From assembly GCF_002584985.1 (NCBI RefSeq), contig NZ_NUPZ01000024.1, positions 35,192 to 99,191 on the forward strand: DNA of 64,000 nucleotides. Direction: 5' to 3'. This DNA comes from Bacillus sp. AFS029637. GTDB lineage: Bacteria > Bacillota > Bacilli > Bacillales > Bacillaceae_G. A model generated the notes under the pieces. It saw only the letters and a program-made list of their open reading frames with translations. It was not told the origin of the DNA and did no database searches. Numbering within the stretch: the stretch's first letter is position 1; every line of letters starts with the position of its first letter. Of this stretch, positions 25,639 to 36,075 are shown in pieces. A program made the position numbers and the translations under genes.

Positions 25639-25671
25639 AACCCTTCTTTTTGAGGGGAGAGAGGCTCGAAC

Positions 25672-25700
25672 CGTGGTTAGAAGCGGTCAGGGCCTTTTTA
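25672..25700 (+). terminator. Terminator after comZ
   Basis: An imperfect stem joins AGGC and ACCG on the left with CGGT and GCCT on the right, followed by five T residues. A smaller CCCTTC/GAGGGG hairpin precedes it. Confidence 0.6.
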
Positions 25701-25822
25701 TTTGGAATGAAACAAGAAAAGGTATGTTTCTGTTTCTTTTAATGAAAAATAAAGTGAATAATGCGTTAGCCTTATGTTTTGGCTGAAATATATTCTAGAC
25801 AAAAATACATTTATGTTTTAAA

Positions 25823-25841
25823 ATTAGTACCAAGTCATAAT
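25823..25841. promoter_or_regulatory. FapR operator of fabHF
   Basis: ATTAGTACCAAGTCATAAT closely resembles the FapR box (ATTAGTACCTRRTCTTAAT type) and lies 28 bases before fabH. FapR represses fatty-acid genes until malonyl-CoA releases it. Confidence 0.75.
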
Positions 25842-25868
25842 AATTGATATAAAACGGAGGGCTGCGAT

Positions 25869-26801
25869 GTGAGCGTGGGCATTTTAGGGATCGGAAGATA
25901 TGTGCCAGAAAAAGTAGTCACAAATCACGATTTAGAGAAAATAATGGATACATCCGATGAATGGATTCGTACGAGAACGGGAATTGCAGAAAGACGCATT
26001 GCCGATGATACAATAGATACTTCATATATGGCGGTAGAGGCTTCTAAGAAAGCACTTGAAGACGCTGGGATTAGCGGAGAGGACATCGATCTTATTTTAG
26101 TAGCGACAGTAACGCCAGATCGTGCTTTTCCAGCAGTGGCTTGTGTGATTCAAGAAGCAATTGGGGCGAAACATGCAGCTGCAATGGATTTAGGTGCAGC
26201 GTGTGCTGGTTTTATGTACGGAATGATTACAGCGCAGCAATTTATTCAAACGGGAACTTATAAAAATGTATTAGTAGTTGGTAGTGATAAACTTTCTAAA
26301 ATTGTAGACTGGAATGATCGCAATACAGCAGTATTATTTGGAGACGGAGCCGGTGCTATCGTAATGGGAGCTGTTTCAGAAGGAAGAGGCGTTCTATCTT
26401 TCGAATTAGGAGCAGACGGAAGTGGCGGTAAGCATCTTTATCAAGATGAGTATGTTATGATGAATGGCAGAGAAGTCTTTAAATTTGCCGTTCGTCAACT
26501 TGGTGATTCATGTCTTCGCGTTTTAGATAAGGCTGGTCTTACGAAAGAGGATGTGGATTTCTTAGTGCCGCATCAAGCGAACATTCGTATTATGGAATCG
26601 GCAAGAGAGAGGTTGAATTTACCACAAGAAAAAATGAGTATGACAATTGAAAAGTTTGGTAATACATCAGCTTCGTCAATTCCAATTGCAATGGTAGAGG
26701 AATTGCAAAATGGACGTATTCAAGACGGTGATTTAATTATACTTGTTGGTTTCGGTGGCGGATTAACATGGGGAGCAGTCGCTCTTCGTTGGGGTAAATA
26801 A
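25869..26801 (+). CDS. fabH: 3-oxoacyl-ACP synthase III FabH
   Basis: FabH joins an acyl-CoA primer, often branched in bacilli, to malonyl-ACP to begin fatty-acid synthesis. The 310 residues show the triad: Cys in [12 protein letters not shown] (about 112), His in PHQANIRIM (about 235) and Asn in KFGNTSASS (about 265). The GTG start at 25869 lies seven bases after GGAGGG. It forms an operon with fabF, 31 bases downstream, behind a FapR box. Confidence 0.96.
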   Translation: MSVGILGIGRYVPEKVVTNHDLEKIMDTSDEWIRTRTGIAERRIADDTIDTSYMAVEASKKALEDAGISGEDIDLILVATVTPDRAFPAVACVIQEAIGAKHAAAMDLGAACAGFMYGMITAQQFIQTGTYKNVLVVGSDKLSKIVDWNDRNTAVLFGDGAGAIVMGAVSEGRGVLSFELGADGSGGKHLYQDEYVMMNGREVFKFAVRQLGDSCLRVLDKAGLTKEDVDFLVPHQANIRIMESARERLNLPQEKMSMTIEKFGNTSASSIPIAMVEELQNGRIQDGDLIILVGFGGGLTWGAVALRWGK

Positions 26802-26832
26802 GGACTGAGAGAAAAAAAGGAGTGTATTTTGT

Positions 26833-28071
26833 ATGGAAAAAAAGAGGGTCGTAATTACAGGACTAGGAGCTGTTACACCGGTCGGAACAGATGTTGAAAC
26901 AGCATGGGAAAACATTAAAAAGGGTGTATCTGGAATCGGACGACTTACAAGAATTGATCCAGAAATGTTTCCAGCAAAAGTAGCAGCAGAAATTAACGAC
27001 TTTGAAGTCGAGAAATATATTGATAAAAAAGAAGCGCGTCGTATGGATCGCTTTACGCAATATGCAGTAGCAGCAGCGAAAATGGCAGTTGCAGATGCAA
27101 AGCTTGAGATTACAGAAGAAAACGGACCTCGAATTGGTGTGTGGATTGGTTCTGGTATTGGTGGTATGGAGACATACGAAGAACAATTTAAAGTTTTTAC
27201 TGAGAAAGGCCCGCGCCGCGTGAGCCCATTCTTCGTACCGATGATGATTCCAGATATGGCAGCAGGTCAAGTATCAATCGCAACAGGAGCGAAGGGAATC
27301 AATACTTGTTCTGTAACAGCTTGTGCATCTGGTGCAAACTCAATTGGTGATGCATTTAAAGCAATTCAGCGCGGTGATGCTGACGCAATGATAACAGGTG
27401 GAGCAGAAGCGCCGTTAACAAGTATGGCATTCGCAGGATTCAGTTCAGCGAAAGCTTTAACATTTAATGAAGATCCAGCAACAGCTTGCCGCCCGTTCGA
27501 TAAAAACCGTAGTGGTTTCGTAATGGGTGAAGGTTCAGGTATTCTCGTTCTTGAAGAATTAGAGCACGCATTAGCTCGTGGCGCTCGTATTTACGCGGAA
27601 ATCGCTGGCTATGGTGCAACTGGTGATGCATTCCATATTACAATGCCTGCTCCTGGCGGTGAAGGCGGCGTGCGTGCAATGCGTCAAGCTTTAGCAGATG
27701 CAGGTCTACAGCCAGAGGACATCGATTACATTAATGCGCACGGTACAAGTACAGATGCGAATGAAAAGTATGAAACGATGGCAATTAAAGAAACGTTCGG
27801 TGAGCATGCGTATAAAGTAGCAATTAGCTCAACGAAATCAATGACAGGTCACTTATTAGGAGCGGCTGGTGCTGTTGAAGCGATCTTCTCGATTAAATCA
27901 ATTACAGACGGAGTAATTCCTCCAACAATTAACTATGAAACACCAGATCCAGAATGTGACTTAGATTACGTACCGAATAATGCGAGACAACAAGAAGTAA
28001 ACGCAGTATTAAGTAACTCACTAGGATTCGGCGGTCATAATGCAGTATTAGTATTTAAATCGTATAAATAA
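26833..28071 (+). CDS. fabF: 3-oxoacyl-ACP synthase II FabF
   Basis: FabF carries out the elongating condensations of fatty-acid synthesis. The 412-residue protein has the active Cys in [11 protein letters not shown] (about 164) and the two histidines in NAHGTST and [13 protein letters not shown] 26833 follows AAAGGAG. It is the second gene of the fabH-fabF unit and is closed by a strong terminator, so it should share FapR control. Confidence 0.97.
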   Translation: MEKKRVVITGLGAVTPVGTDVETAWENIKKGVSGIGRLTRIDPEMFPAKVAAEINDFEVEKYIDKKEARRMDRFTQYAVAAAKMAVADAKLEITEENGPRIGVWIGSGIGGMETYEEQFKVFTEKGPRRVSPFFVPMMIPDMAAGQVSIATGAKGINTCSVTACASGANSIGDAFKAIQRGDADAMITGGAEAPLTSMAFAGFSSAKALTFNEDPATACRPFDKNRSGFVMGEGSGILVLEELEHALARGARIYAEIAGYGATGDAFHITMPAPGGEGGVRAMRQALADAGLQPEDIDYINAHGTSTDANEKYETMAIKETFGEHAYKVAISSTKSMTGHLLGAAGAVEAIFSIKSITDGVIPPTINYETPDPECDLDYVPNNARQQEVNAVLSNSLGFGGHNAVLVFKSYK

Positions 28072-28078
28072 TAGATGA

Positions 28079-28122
28079 AATAAGGTGTTTTTTCGTAACA
28101 AACTACGAAAAAACACCTTATT
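28079..28122 (+). terminator. Terminator after fabF
   Basis: A stem of about 19 bases (AATAAGGTGTTTTTTCGTA with its complement) encloses a six-base loop and ends in a T-rich tract. Confidence 0.9.
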
Positions 28123-28177
28123 TATTTTTACGTCTTTTTTCCTTTTTGCATATACATAAGAAAAAGGAGGGATAAAG

Positions 28178-28966
28178 ATGGGGATTGTTGAAACAGCTGA
28201 GTGGTTACATCTATATTACGGACGGCCAGAAAAACTGTGTGAAAAATTTACGAAGTATATCCCATTGCCGAAAGAAAGATTGTATCGATTTTTAATTTCT
28301 AAAGGTATGTATCGCCCAGTCATGCGAGGAGAAAAAGAAATTAAAGAGTTAGAGAAGAAGGAAATTTGGAAAGAGTTAAGTATAGAGTATGATAAATTGA
28401 AAAATTGGTTAAAAGGTCCGGATGTCCCTATCTTTATTTTATTATCAGATTCCTATAATCGAACTGTACAAGAAGAATATAACGGGAAAGCAGGGCTTTC
28501 GATGCGCCACGTTATTTTCTTGTTCGTATGTGGGCGGAATTCTTTAGAAGAGTTAAAAGCGTTATTGGCACATGAATATCATCATATATGCAGGTTACAT
28601 CAAATTGAAACGAAAGAAACAGAGTATACATTACTTGATACGATGATCATGGAAGGGTTAGCTGAGCAAGCAGTAGCGGAAAGGTATACAGAAAAAAACA
28701 ATGCACCGTGGACGACGTACCTTTCAAAAGAAGAAGCACTTTATTATTGGAGGAACGTTGTACACGAAAGAATAACGATAAAACGGGGAACAAGGGAGCA
28801 TGACATCTTATTAAATGGCCTTCATTCCTATCCGAAAATGCTTGGTTATGCACTTGGCTTTCATATTGTAAAAGATTGTGTAGCATTGGAAGAAGATACA
28901 CTATCTTTATTACCTATAGATGCGAAAGAAATATTGAGTAAAGCAAATACGTTTCATGTGCCATGA
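28178..28966 (+). CDS. YjaZ-like predicted zinc protease (DUF2268)
   Basis: The 262-residue protein carries a zincin motif HEYHH at about residues 132-136 in LLAHEYHHICRLHQ. A downstream acidic region (MIMEGLAEQAV) provides the likely third zinc ligand Glu. This is the layout of the DUF2268/YjaZ family. The substrate is unknown. ATG 28178 follows AAAAGGAGGG. It is a single gene following fabHF, as in B. subtilis. Confidence 0.85.
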   Translation: MGIVETAEWLHLYYGRPEKLCEKFTKYIPLPKERLYRFLISKGMYRPVMRGEKEIKELEKKEIWKELSIEYDKLKNWLKGPDVPIFILLSDSYNRTVQEEYNGKAGLSMRHVIFLFVCGRNSLEELKALLAHEYHHICRLHQIETKETEYTLLDTMIMEGLAEQAVAERYTEKNNAPWTTYLSKEEALYYWRNVVHERITIKRGTREHDILLNGLHSYPKMLGYALGFHIVKDCVALEEDTLSLLPIDAKEILSKANTFHVP

Positions 28967-28995
28967 AAAACAGGAGATATGGCTCCTGTTTTTTT
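28967..28995 (+). terminator. Terminator after yjaZ-like gene
   Basis: The stem AAAACAGGAG/CTCCTGTTTT is followed by T residues. Confidence 0.9.
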
Positions 28996-29108
28996 AAATA
29001 GTATAGAAGAAAAAATAATAATTAGAATATATTTCCTTAAGTGGAATAAAGTTAAGCAAAAATGAACATAATGATTGGTACAAACAGTAGTGAAGTGAGG
29101 GGTAGAGA

Positions 29109-29855
29109 ATGTTATATCTACATGATGTATGGGTAAATTGGTTTGAAGGTGAAGAAAATGGGTATAACGTTTGTCATTTTTACGAATGGCGGAAAGATGA
29201 TACGATTGAACTATTAGATCAAGTGCCATTATTAAAAGTAGATTCCACATTATATCATTACATCGAGAACGAATTGTTAGAGCTTCCGCAAAAGTTATTG
29301 GAAGACGTACATCATAAGGCTTATATTCGTAAAAATCACGAACGTTTGCAACAAGAATATTGTTTTGTAGTTACAGATGGTAAAGGAATTATTGCGATTG
29401 ATTCAATTGGTTACAATGTACCAATTCGAAAAAGCAGACTTATACCTCGCCAAGAGCAGATGGTATATGAGATGGTAGAAAACGTACAAGCAGAAAAGTA
29501 TGAGTTCCAAGTGGAAGAAACAGAAAAAGAGCATCATATTTTATCGCCATCTCCTTTTATTATGAATGGTTTGACTCGTAAAGAAAGACAGTTAAAACAA
29601 TTATTATTTATGGCGTTAGATCAATTACATACAACGAAAAATACAGCTGAGATTCGCTATTGGTACACAGAGTGGGATCCATCAGCATATGGAACGGTTC
29701 AACATATGGAGTTTGAAGATATTTGGGCTAGATTATATGATGAAGCGAAATCAGGCTGGTCTGAGAAGCATCAGCAATTATGCGAGCGCCTTGTAAAAGG
29801 ACAGCCATTTTTTGAAAAGTTATGGGAAATGGAAAATGAGCAGAAGGTAAATTAA
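29109..29855 (+). CDS. yjbA: YjbA family protein (UPF0736/DUF3603)
   Basis: This 248-residue soluble protein of unknown function starts [20 protein letters not shown], typical of the family. It ends in a helical segment with [20 protein letters not shown] 29109 follows GAGGGG. It stands between yjaZ and trpS as in B. subtilis and has its own terminator. Confidence 0.88.
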   Translation: MLYLHDVWVNWFEGEENGYNVCHFYEWRKDDTIELLDQVPLLKVDSTLYHYIENELLELPQKLLEDVHHKAYIRKNHERLQQEYCFVVTDGKGIIAIDSIGYNVPIRKSRLIPRQEQMVYEMVENVQAEKYEFQVEETEKEHHILSPSPFIMNGLTRKERQLKQLLFMALDQLHTTKNTAEIRYWYTEWDPSAYGTVQHMEFEDIWARLYDEAKSGWSEKHQQLCERLVKGQPFFEKLWEMENEQKVN

Positions 29856-29882
29856 AAAAACCGCCAATTGGCGGTTTTTTTT
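29854..29882 (+). terminator. Terminator after yjbA
   Basis: The palindrome AAACCGCCAATTGGCGGTTT lies between A and T runs. Confidence 0.92.
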
Positions 29883-29976
29883 ATGGATTCGGCAAGAATG
29901 CTCGGTGGCTTCGCGCCTTCCTGCGAGGCAAAAAACGCCTCTACGTCAGGAGCTCCATCCCCCTCACATTCTAAGC

Positions 29977-30243
29977 GAGCCGCCTCCGCTTTTTATGAAA
30001 TCCAGCTCCAGCGGCAAGCTCTTCGTGTCTAAGAACCTTCCGCATAAGAAGGCAAAAAGCGCCTTTTATGCGAAAGAACCTTAGCCAGTCAGAGCTGAAC
30101 GAGCCGCTTCCGCTTTATATGAAATCCAGCTCCGGCTCCTAGCCCTTCGCGTCTAAGAACCTTCCGCATAAGAAGACAAAGAGCGTCTTCTATGCGAAAG
30201 AACCTTAGCCGTCAGGGCTAAACAGTCGCCTCCGCTTTTTATG
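29977..30243. repeat. Tandem 124-bp structured repeat
   Basis: Unit A (29977-30100) and unit B (30101-30223) are about 85-90% identical, and a 20-base start of a third copy runs to the trpS stop codon. Both begin GAGCCGC(C/T)TCCGCTTT and carry ATGAAATCCAGCTCC. Each contains a hairpin around CGCATAAGAAG. The block is more GC-rich than its surroundings and holds no gene. It resembles dispersed repeats with CCAGCTCC cores that occur in Bacillus genomes. Confidence 0.85.
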
Positions 30244-31245
<1,002 letters not shown>

Positions 31246-31282
31246 CTAAAATTGAATGCGTGATAGGGAAGAGAAGGCAAAC

Positions 31283-31520
31283 AAAAAAGCCCATTCATCC
31301 CAAAAATGATAGGGACGAATGGACCGCGGTACCACCCTAATTATTTCACTACTGTGAAATCTCTTTAATCCATAATAACGTTTGGATATAACGCCAAAGC
31401 CTACTACTTTCGGTTCGGTTTGGTGCTCAAAAGCCCATTCCACATTGTACAATTACTTGTTCACACCAACCACAAGCTCTCTGAAATTGCCTCAATATGT
31501 ACTCTTCTTTGTCATCGCAT
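31283..31520 (-). promoter_or_regulatory. T-box riboswitch, Trp specifier
   Basis: The minus-strand leader has the T-box core AGGGTGGTACCGCGGTCC at 31338-31321. A terminator stem CCATTCGTCCC/GGGATGAATGG with a T-run lies at 31322-31283. A long stem I carries AGAGAG and GGTGTGAA motifs. The specifier loop contains GAATGGGC, with codon UGG at 31437-31435. All parts match a class I T-box controlling trpS. Confidence 0.95.
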
Positions 31521-31600
31521 ACATATAAATTTATTTATTGTTACTTGAGCTCTTTTAATATGAAAGAACTAAAGTTTTATAACAAAATGTTTTGCTGATA

Positions 31601-31628
31601 ATTATATCATATGGGCTAGTGTTTGCAA
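31601..31628 (-). promoter_or_regulatory. Promoter of trpS T-box transcript
   Basis: On the minus strand TTGCAA (31628-31623) and TATAAT (31606-31601) are separated by 16 bases, upstream of the T-box leader. Confidence 0.65.
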
Positions 31629-31629
31629 A

Positions 31630-32010
31630 CTACATCAAAATAGTAAAGCTAATGAGAGTCGAGAACACCCCAAGTACGATGCCTGTAATACATATAGGAT
31701 ATGTCCATTTGAATGAATATGTTTTATAAATACGTTCTTTCTTATTAACAGGTTCCTCTGCTTCTTCAATTAAAGAGTCTATTTTTTTGTTCGTACCAAA
31801 TACTTTTTGGAAAGCATACATGGTTACATTAAAAAATCCATTTTGAAATATGTATAAAAAACCACCAACCAGAATAAAAAATAGTGCGATATAAAACGAG
31901 ATATTGACAAAATTCAACAAAAATTGAGATGAAATGAGGAATGCGCCAATACTAGAAGCAATGATCGCTATAAAAATTAGTATACAAGTATGGAAAAAAA
32001 CTTTATTCAA
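31630..32010 (-). CDS. DUF3899-like membrane protein
   Basis: The 126-residue product has three to four membrane helices: two near the N-terminus (about 8-28 and 36-56), a soluble basic and acidic middle, and one at the end (WTYPICITGIVLGVFSTLI). The TTG at 32010 is chosen because GGAGGGG lies six bases upstream. The in-frame TTG at 32028 precedes that site. The gene ends just upstream of the trpS promoter. Function unknown. Confidence 0.7.
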   Translation of the reverse strand: MNKVFFHTCILIFIAIIASSIGAFLISSQFLLNFVNISFYIALFFILVGGFLYIFQNGFFNVTMYAFQKVFGTNKKIDSLIEEAEEPVNKKERIYKTYSFKWTYPICITGIVLGVFSTLISFTILM

Positions 32011-32078
32011 AATATTCCCCTCCGTCAAAATATTACTAGAATTATTATACTATAAAAGCTATAATAAGTACTAGAAAT

Positions 32079-32093
32079 AATTTTTTGAAAATT
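32079..32093. promoter_or_regulatory. Likely CodY box upstream of oppA
   Basis: AATTTTTTGAAAATT matches 14 of 15 positions of the CodY consensus AATTTTCWGAAAATT. It lies in the divergent gap, about 120 bases before the oppA -35 and 70 before the DUF3899-like gene. Confidence 0.6.
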
Positions 32094-32211
32094 ATACGCA
32101 ATTAAAGGTCTGATTTCAAGATGATGGTAGCAATGTTAACGTATCCCTTTACAGAAAAATAAAAAAATAAACATTTTATTAAAAATTTTAACAAAAAAAC
32201 AAAAAACTATA

Positions 32212-32239
32212 TTCACAATCGTCGTATTATATGTATAAT
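32212..32239 (+). promoter_or_regulatory. Promoter of opp operon
   Basis: TTCACA (32212-32217) and TATAAT (32234-32239) with a 16-base spacer lie about 90 bases before oppA. The remaining divergent gap is AT-rich and holds no gene. Confidence 0.6.
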
Positions 32240-32329
32240 GAAAATTGTAGAAACTTGGAGATTATTCTTTCAATTCTACTTTTTAACAAGTGGGGGTACA
32301 GGAAGTGCAATTAGGGGAGGCAACACAAC

Positions 32330-33979
32330 ATGAAGAAAAAGATACCGTTATTACTTGCATCAACTTTAACTGCAAGTATGTTGCTTAGCGCGTGTAGCTA
32401 CGAAAAAGATGACGCAAAAGCAAAAGGGAAAGAGAATGCTACTAGTAGTAGTAATGGAAAACAGATTCTTAATTTAACAGAGTTATCTGAAATTCCGTCA
32501 ATGGATGCATCATTAGCATCTGATTCTTCATCTTCTACAGCATTAAATAACACGATGGAAGGTTTATATCGTATCGGCAAAGATCAAAAGAGAATGCCGG
32601 GAATTGCTGAAGATGTCGAAAAACTAGATGATGGGAAGAAATACATATTTAAATTAAGAAAAGATGCGAAATGGTCGAATGGGGAACCTGTAACAGCGAA
32701 AGACTTTGTGTATTCATGGAAAAGAGCAGTAAATCCAGATACAAAAGCGACGTATTCGTACATTATGTTTGATATTAAAAATGCAGAGAAGATTCATAAA
32801 AAAGAATTACCTGCTGATCAATTAGGTGTAAAAGCGATTGATGATTATACATTAGAAGTGGAATTAGACAACCCTGTTCCTTACTTTATCGATTTAACAG
32901 TTTATCCAGTATTTTACCCACTGAATGAAAACTTTGTAAAAGCACAAGGTGATAAATTCGGTTTAGAGGCAAATACAACACTATATAACGGGCCATTCGT
33001 AATGAGTGATTGGAAACATGAACAAAGTTTCCAATTCAAGAAGAACCCTTCATATTGGGACAATAAAACGGTTAAAATCGAAGAGATTAATTTTAATATT
33101 GTAAAAAATACAGCAACTGATGTGAATTTATATGAGACAAACGCGATTGATCGTGCGGCTTTAACGTCGGAATTTGTTGATAAATTTAGACAAAGCCCAG
33201 AGTTCGAAACAAGAAAAGAAGCAGGTGTTGCTTACTTAAGATTTAATCAAAGTAATCAATACTTAAGTAATAAAAACTTAAGAAAAGCAATTTCAATGTC
33301 ATTTGACCGTGATAACATTGCAAAAGTTATTTTAAATAACGGTGCAATTGGAGCTTACGGATTTGTTGGAAAAGATTTCGCTGAAGGCCCGAATAAAAAA
33401 GACTTCCGAGATGAAAATGGAAAGTTAGTTGAAACAAATCCAAAAGAAGCGAAAAAGCTTTGGGAAACAGCGAAGAAAGAGCTTGGCACTGATAAAATCG
33501 AACTAGAATTCTTAAACTTCGATAATGAAGATGCTAAAAAAATTGGCGAATTCTTAAAAGGTGAGATGGAAAAGAACTTACCTGGTTTAACGATTAAAAT
33601 GAAACAACAGCCATTCGCACAAAAAAATAAATTAGAAGATTCTCAGCAATATGATATTGCGTATGGTATTTGGGGACCAGATTTCCCAGATCCAATCTCA
33701 TATTTAGATATGTTTGTTACGAATGGTTCTCAAAATAAAACAGGATATTCTAATCCGAAATATGATGAGTTAATTCTAAAAGCTAAAACAGATACAAAAG
33801 ATTTACAAGCTCGCTGGAACGACCTTTTAGAAGTAGAGAAAATGCTAGTTAAAGAGGATGCGGTTATCGCTCCGATCTTCCAAAAAGGCTCAGCGTATGT
33901 AGTAAAAGGTGCTGTAAAAGATATTATCCCAATCAACTATGGGGGTAAATTAACTTACAAATGGGCATCTGTTGAATAA
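32330..33979 (+). CDS. oppA: Oligopeptide-binding lipoprotein OppA
   Basis: This extracytoplasmic receptor of the peptide ABC importer has 549 residues. It has a lipoprotein signal with LSAC (Cys22) and the SBP family 5 fold, including NTMEGLYRIG near the N-terminus and the WSNGEPVTAKDFVYSWKR motif. ATG 32330 follows AGGGGAGG. It heads the oppABCDF operon. A hairpin between oppA and oppB may let more oppA mRNA accumulate than downstream message. Opp also imports signalling peptides in bacilli. Confidence 0.96.
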   Translation: MKKKIPLLLASTLTASMLLSACSYEKDDAKAKGKENATSSSNGKQILNLTELSEIPSMDASLASDSSSSTALNNTMEGLYRIGKDQKRMPGIAEDVEKLDDGKKYIFKLRKDAKWSNGEPVTAKDFVYSWKRAVNPDTKATYSYIMFDIKNAEKIHKKELPADQLGVKAIDDYTLEVELDNPVPYFIDLTVYPVFYPLNENFVKAQGDKFGLEANTTLYNGPFVMSDWKHEQSFQFKKNPSYWDNKTVKIEEINFNIVKNTATDVNLYETNAIDRAALTSEFVDKFRQSPEFETRKEAGVAYLRFNQSNQYLSNKNLRKAISMSFDRDNIAKVILNNGAIGAYGFVGKDFAEGPNKKDFRDENGKLVETNPKEAKKLWETAKKELGTDKIELEFLNFDNEDAKKIGEFLKGEMEKNLPGLTIKMKQQPFAQKNKLEDSQQYDIAYGIWGPDFPDPISYLDMFVTNGSQNKTGYSNPKYDELILKAKTDTKDLQARWNDLLEVEKMLVKEDAVIAPIFQKGSAYVVKGAVKDIIPINYGGKLTYKWASVE

Positions 33980-34009
33980 AAATAATCTTTTTTTCCATCG
34001 TTTACAGGG

Positions 34010-34042
34010 GTATGTGCCTATGATGGGCATATGCTCTTATTT
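34010..34042 (+). other. Intercistronic hairpin oppA/oppB
   Basis: GTATGTGCC pairs with GGGCATATGC (including G-U pairs) and is followed by a T-rich stretch. It could partly terminate transcription or protect the 3' end of oppA mRNA. Confidence 0.55.
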
Positions 34043-34112
34043 TAAAAAAATAAAAGTAAGAATATTTTAAACTATCTTATTGCTTTTGAGAAAAACGGGG
34101 AGGTGCTTGACT

Positions 34113-35042
34113 ATGGGACGTTATGTATTAAAACGTTTCGTGTACATGGCTTTGACATTATTTTTAATTACTACACTGACTTTCTTTTTGATGAAATTAC
34201 TTCCGGGTTCTCCGCTTAAAAACCAGGAGAAGCTATCGCCGGCACAAAAAGAAATCATTCTTGAAAAATACGGATTGAATGATCCAGTACCAGTTCAATA
34301 TGCACGTTACTTAGGTAACTTAGCACAAGGTGATTTAGGGGTATCATTCCAATATGATAACCGTCCAGTAACAGATATGATTGTGGATCGTATTGGACCA
34401 TCAGCACAACTTGGTTTACAAGCGATTATTTTAGGAACATTTGTCGGATTAATTTTAGGGATTGTTGCCGCACTTCGTAATAATACGTGGGTGGATTATA
34501 GTGCAACAGTTATTTCGGTACTCGGGATGTCAGTACCATCATTCGTATTCGCCGCATTACTGCAATATTTCGTAGGGGTAAAACTTGGCTGGTTCCCAGT
34601 AGCATTCTGGAAAGGACCAGAGTTTACTGTAATGCCTACAATTGCACTATCAATGGGAGTTATCGCAACAATCGCACGTTTCTCTCGTGCAGAATTAATT
34701 GAAGTTATGCAGTCTGACTATATTTTAACAGCGAAAGCAAAAGGGATTAGCCAAGGCGTTATCATTGTAAAACACGCACTTCGTAACGCGTTAATTCCAG
34801 TTGTAACAATTTTAGGACCAATGGTTGCTGCATTAATTACAGGGACACTTGTTATCGAGCAAATTTATGCTGTACCAGGACTTGGGGAACAATTCGTTAA
34901 ATCGATTACTTTAAATGACTATACAGTTATTATGGGAACTACGATTTTCTATAGTGCAATCTTCATATTAGTTATTTTCATTGTCGATATTTTATACGGA
35001 ATTATTGATCCTCGTATTCGTTTAGCGGGAGGGAAAAAATGA
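34113..35042 (+). CDS. oppB: Oligopeptide permease OppB
   Basis: This is a membrane permease subunit of the importer. The 309 residues have six membrane helices and the EAA loop that contacts the ATPases (SRAELIEVMQSDYILTAKAKG). The start ATG 34113 follows GGGAGGTG; the TTG at 34080 lies upstream of that site. The stop codon overlaps the oppC start (ATGATGA), so the two are translationally coupled. Confidence 0.96.
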   Translation: MGRYVLKRFVYMALTLFLITTLTFFLMKLLPGSPLKNQEKLSPAQKEIILEKYGLNDPVPVQYARYLGNLAQGDLGVSFQYDNRPVTDMIVDRIGPSAQLGLQAIILGTFVGLILGIVAALRNNTWVDYSATVISVLGMSVPSFVFAALLQYFVGVKLGWFPVAFWKGPEFTVMPTIALSMGVIATIARFSRAELIEVMQSDYILTAKAKGISQGVIIVKHALRNALIPVVTILGPMVAALITGTLVIEQIYAVPGLGEQFVKSITLNDYTVIMGTTIFYSAIFILVIFIVDILYGIIDPRIRLAGGKK

Positions 35043-36055
35043 TGAAAGATGTACAAAAATTATCTCCAGATCTATTTCAGCAAGCAAATCAAAATAATGT
35101 TGATAATGAAGTCATTGCCCGTCCAAGCTTAACGTTTTGGCAAGATGTAAGAAGACGCTTGTTCCAACATAAAGGTGCGATGCTTGGTCTTGTATTATTA
35201 GTTATCATCACACTATTAGCGATTTTTGGACCTATGGTAAGTAAACACTCGTATAAAGAGCAAGATTTAGGTCGTGCGAAATTACCACCGAAAATTCCAG
35301 TTATTGAAAATGTTCATTGGTTACCATTTGACGGTACAGATCAATATGGTGTTGACCAATATGCAAAACGTGATATTAAAGAGTACTTCTGGTTTGGTAC
35401 AGATGATCTTGGCCGTGACTTATGGACAAGAACATGGGAAGGTACACGCGTATCATTATATATCGCTCTTTTAGCAGCAGCAATTGACTTAGTAATTGGG
35501 GTTGCATACGGAGGAGTTTCAGCATTCTACGGCGGTAGAGTAGATAATATTATGCAACGTATTATGGAGATTATTAACGGTATTCCATACTTAATCATCG
35601 TTATTTTAATGGTAATCATTATGGGATCTGGTATTTGGTCGATCACACTCGCGATGGCGATTACAGGTTGGATAGGGATGTCGCGGATTGTTCGTGGACA
35701 AATCTTAAAGTTAAAAAACCAAGAGTATGTATTAGCATCTCGTACATTAGGTGCAACAAACACACAATTAATTGTAAAACACTTAATTCCAAACGTAATG
35801 GGACCTATTATCGTAATGACAATGTTTACAATTCCGTCAGCGGTGTTTGGTGAAGCGTTCTTAAGTTTCATCGGTTTAGGAATCCAGCCACCATTTGCAT
35901 CACTTGGTTCTCTTGTAAATGATGGTTATAAATCTATTCAAACGTATCCACACATGATGTTCATCCCTGCGGTTGTCATCAGTATGTTAATTTTAGCATT
36001 CAACTTAATGGCAGATGGATTACGCGATGCGTTAGATCCAAAAATGCGTAAGTAA
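35039..36055 (+). CDS. oppC: Oligopeptide permease OppC
   Basis: The second membrane subunit has 338 residues. After a cytoplasmic N-terminus and a first helix at about residues 42-64, a large external loop precedes five more helices. The EAA motif reads SRIVRGQILKLKNQEYVLAS. It overlaps the end of oppB by four bases. ATG 35039 and ATG 35042 are adjacent, and both are possible starts. Confidence 0.96.
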   Translation: MMKDVQKLSPDLFQQANQNNVDNEVIARPSLTFWQDVRRRLFQHKGAMLGLVLLVIITLLAIFGPMVSKHSYKEQDLGRAKLPPKIPVIENVHWLPFDGTDQYGVDQYAKRDIKEYFWFGTDDLGRDLWTRTWEGTRVSLYIALLAAAIDLVIGVAYGGVSAFYGGRVDNIMQRIMEIINGIPYLIIVILMVIIMGSGIWSITLAMAITGWIGMSRIVRGQILKLKNQEYVLASRTLGATNTQLIVKHLIPNVMGPIIVMTMFTIPSAVFGEAFLSFIGLGIQPPFASLGSLVNDGYKSIQTYPHMMFIPAVVISMLILAFNLMADGLRDALDPKMRK

Positions 36056-36075
36056 ACGAGGAGGGAGAAGTAAAA

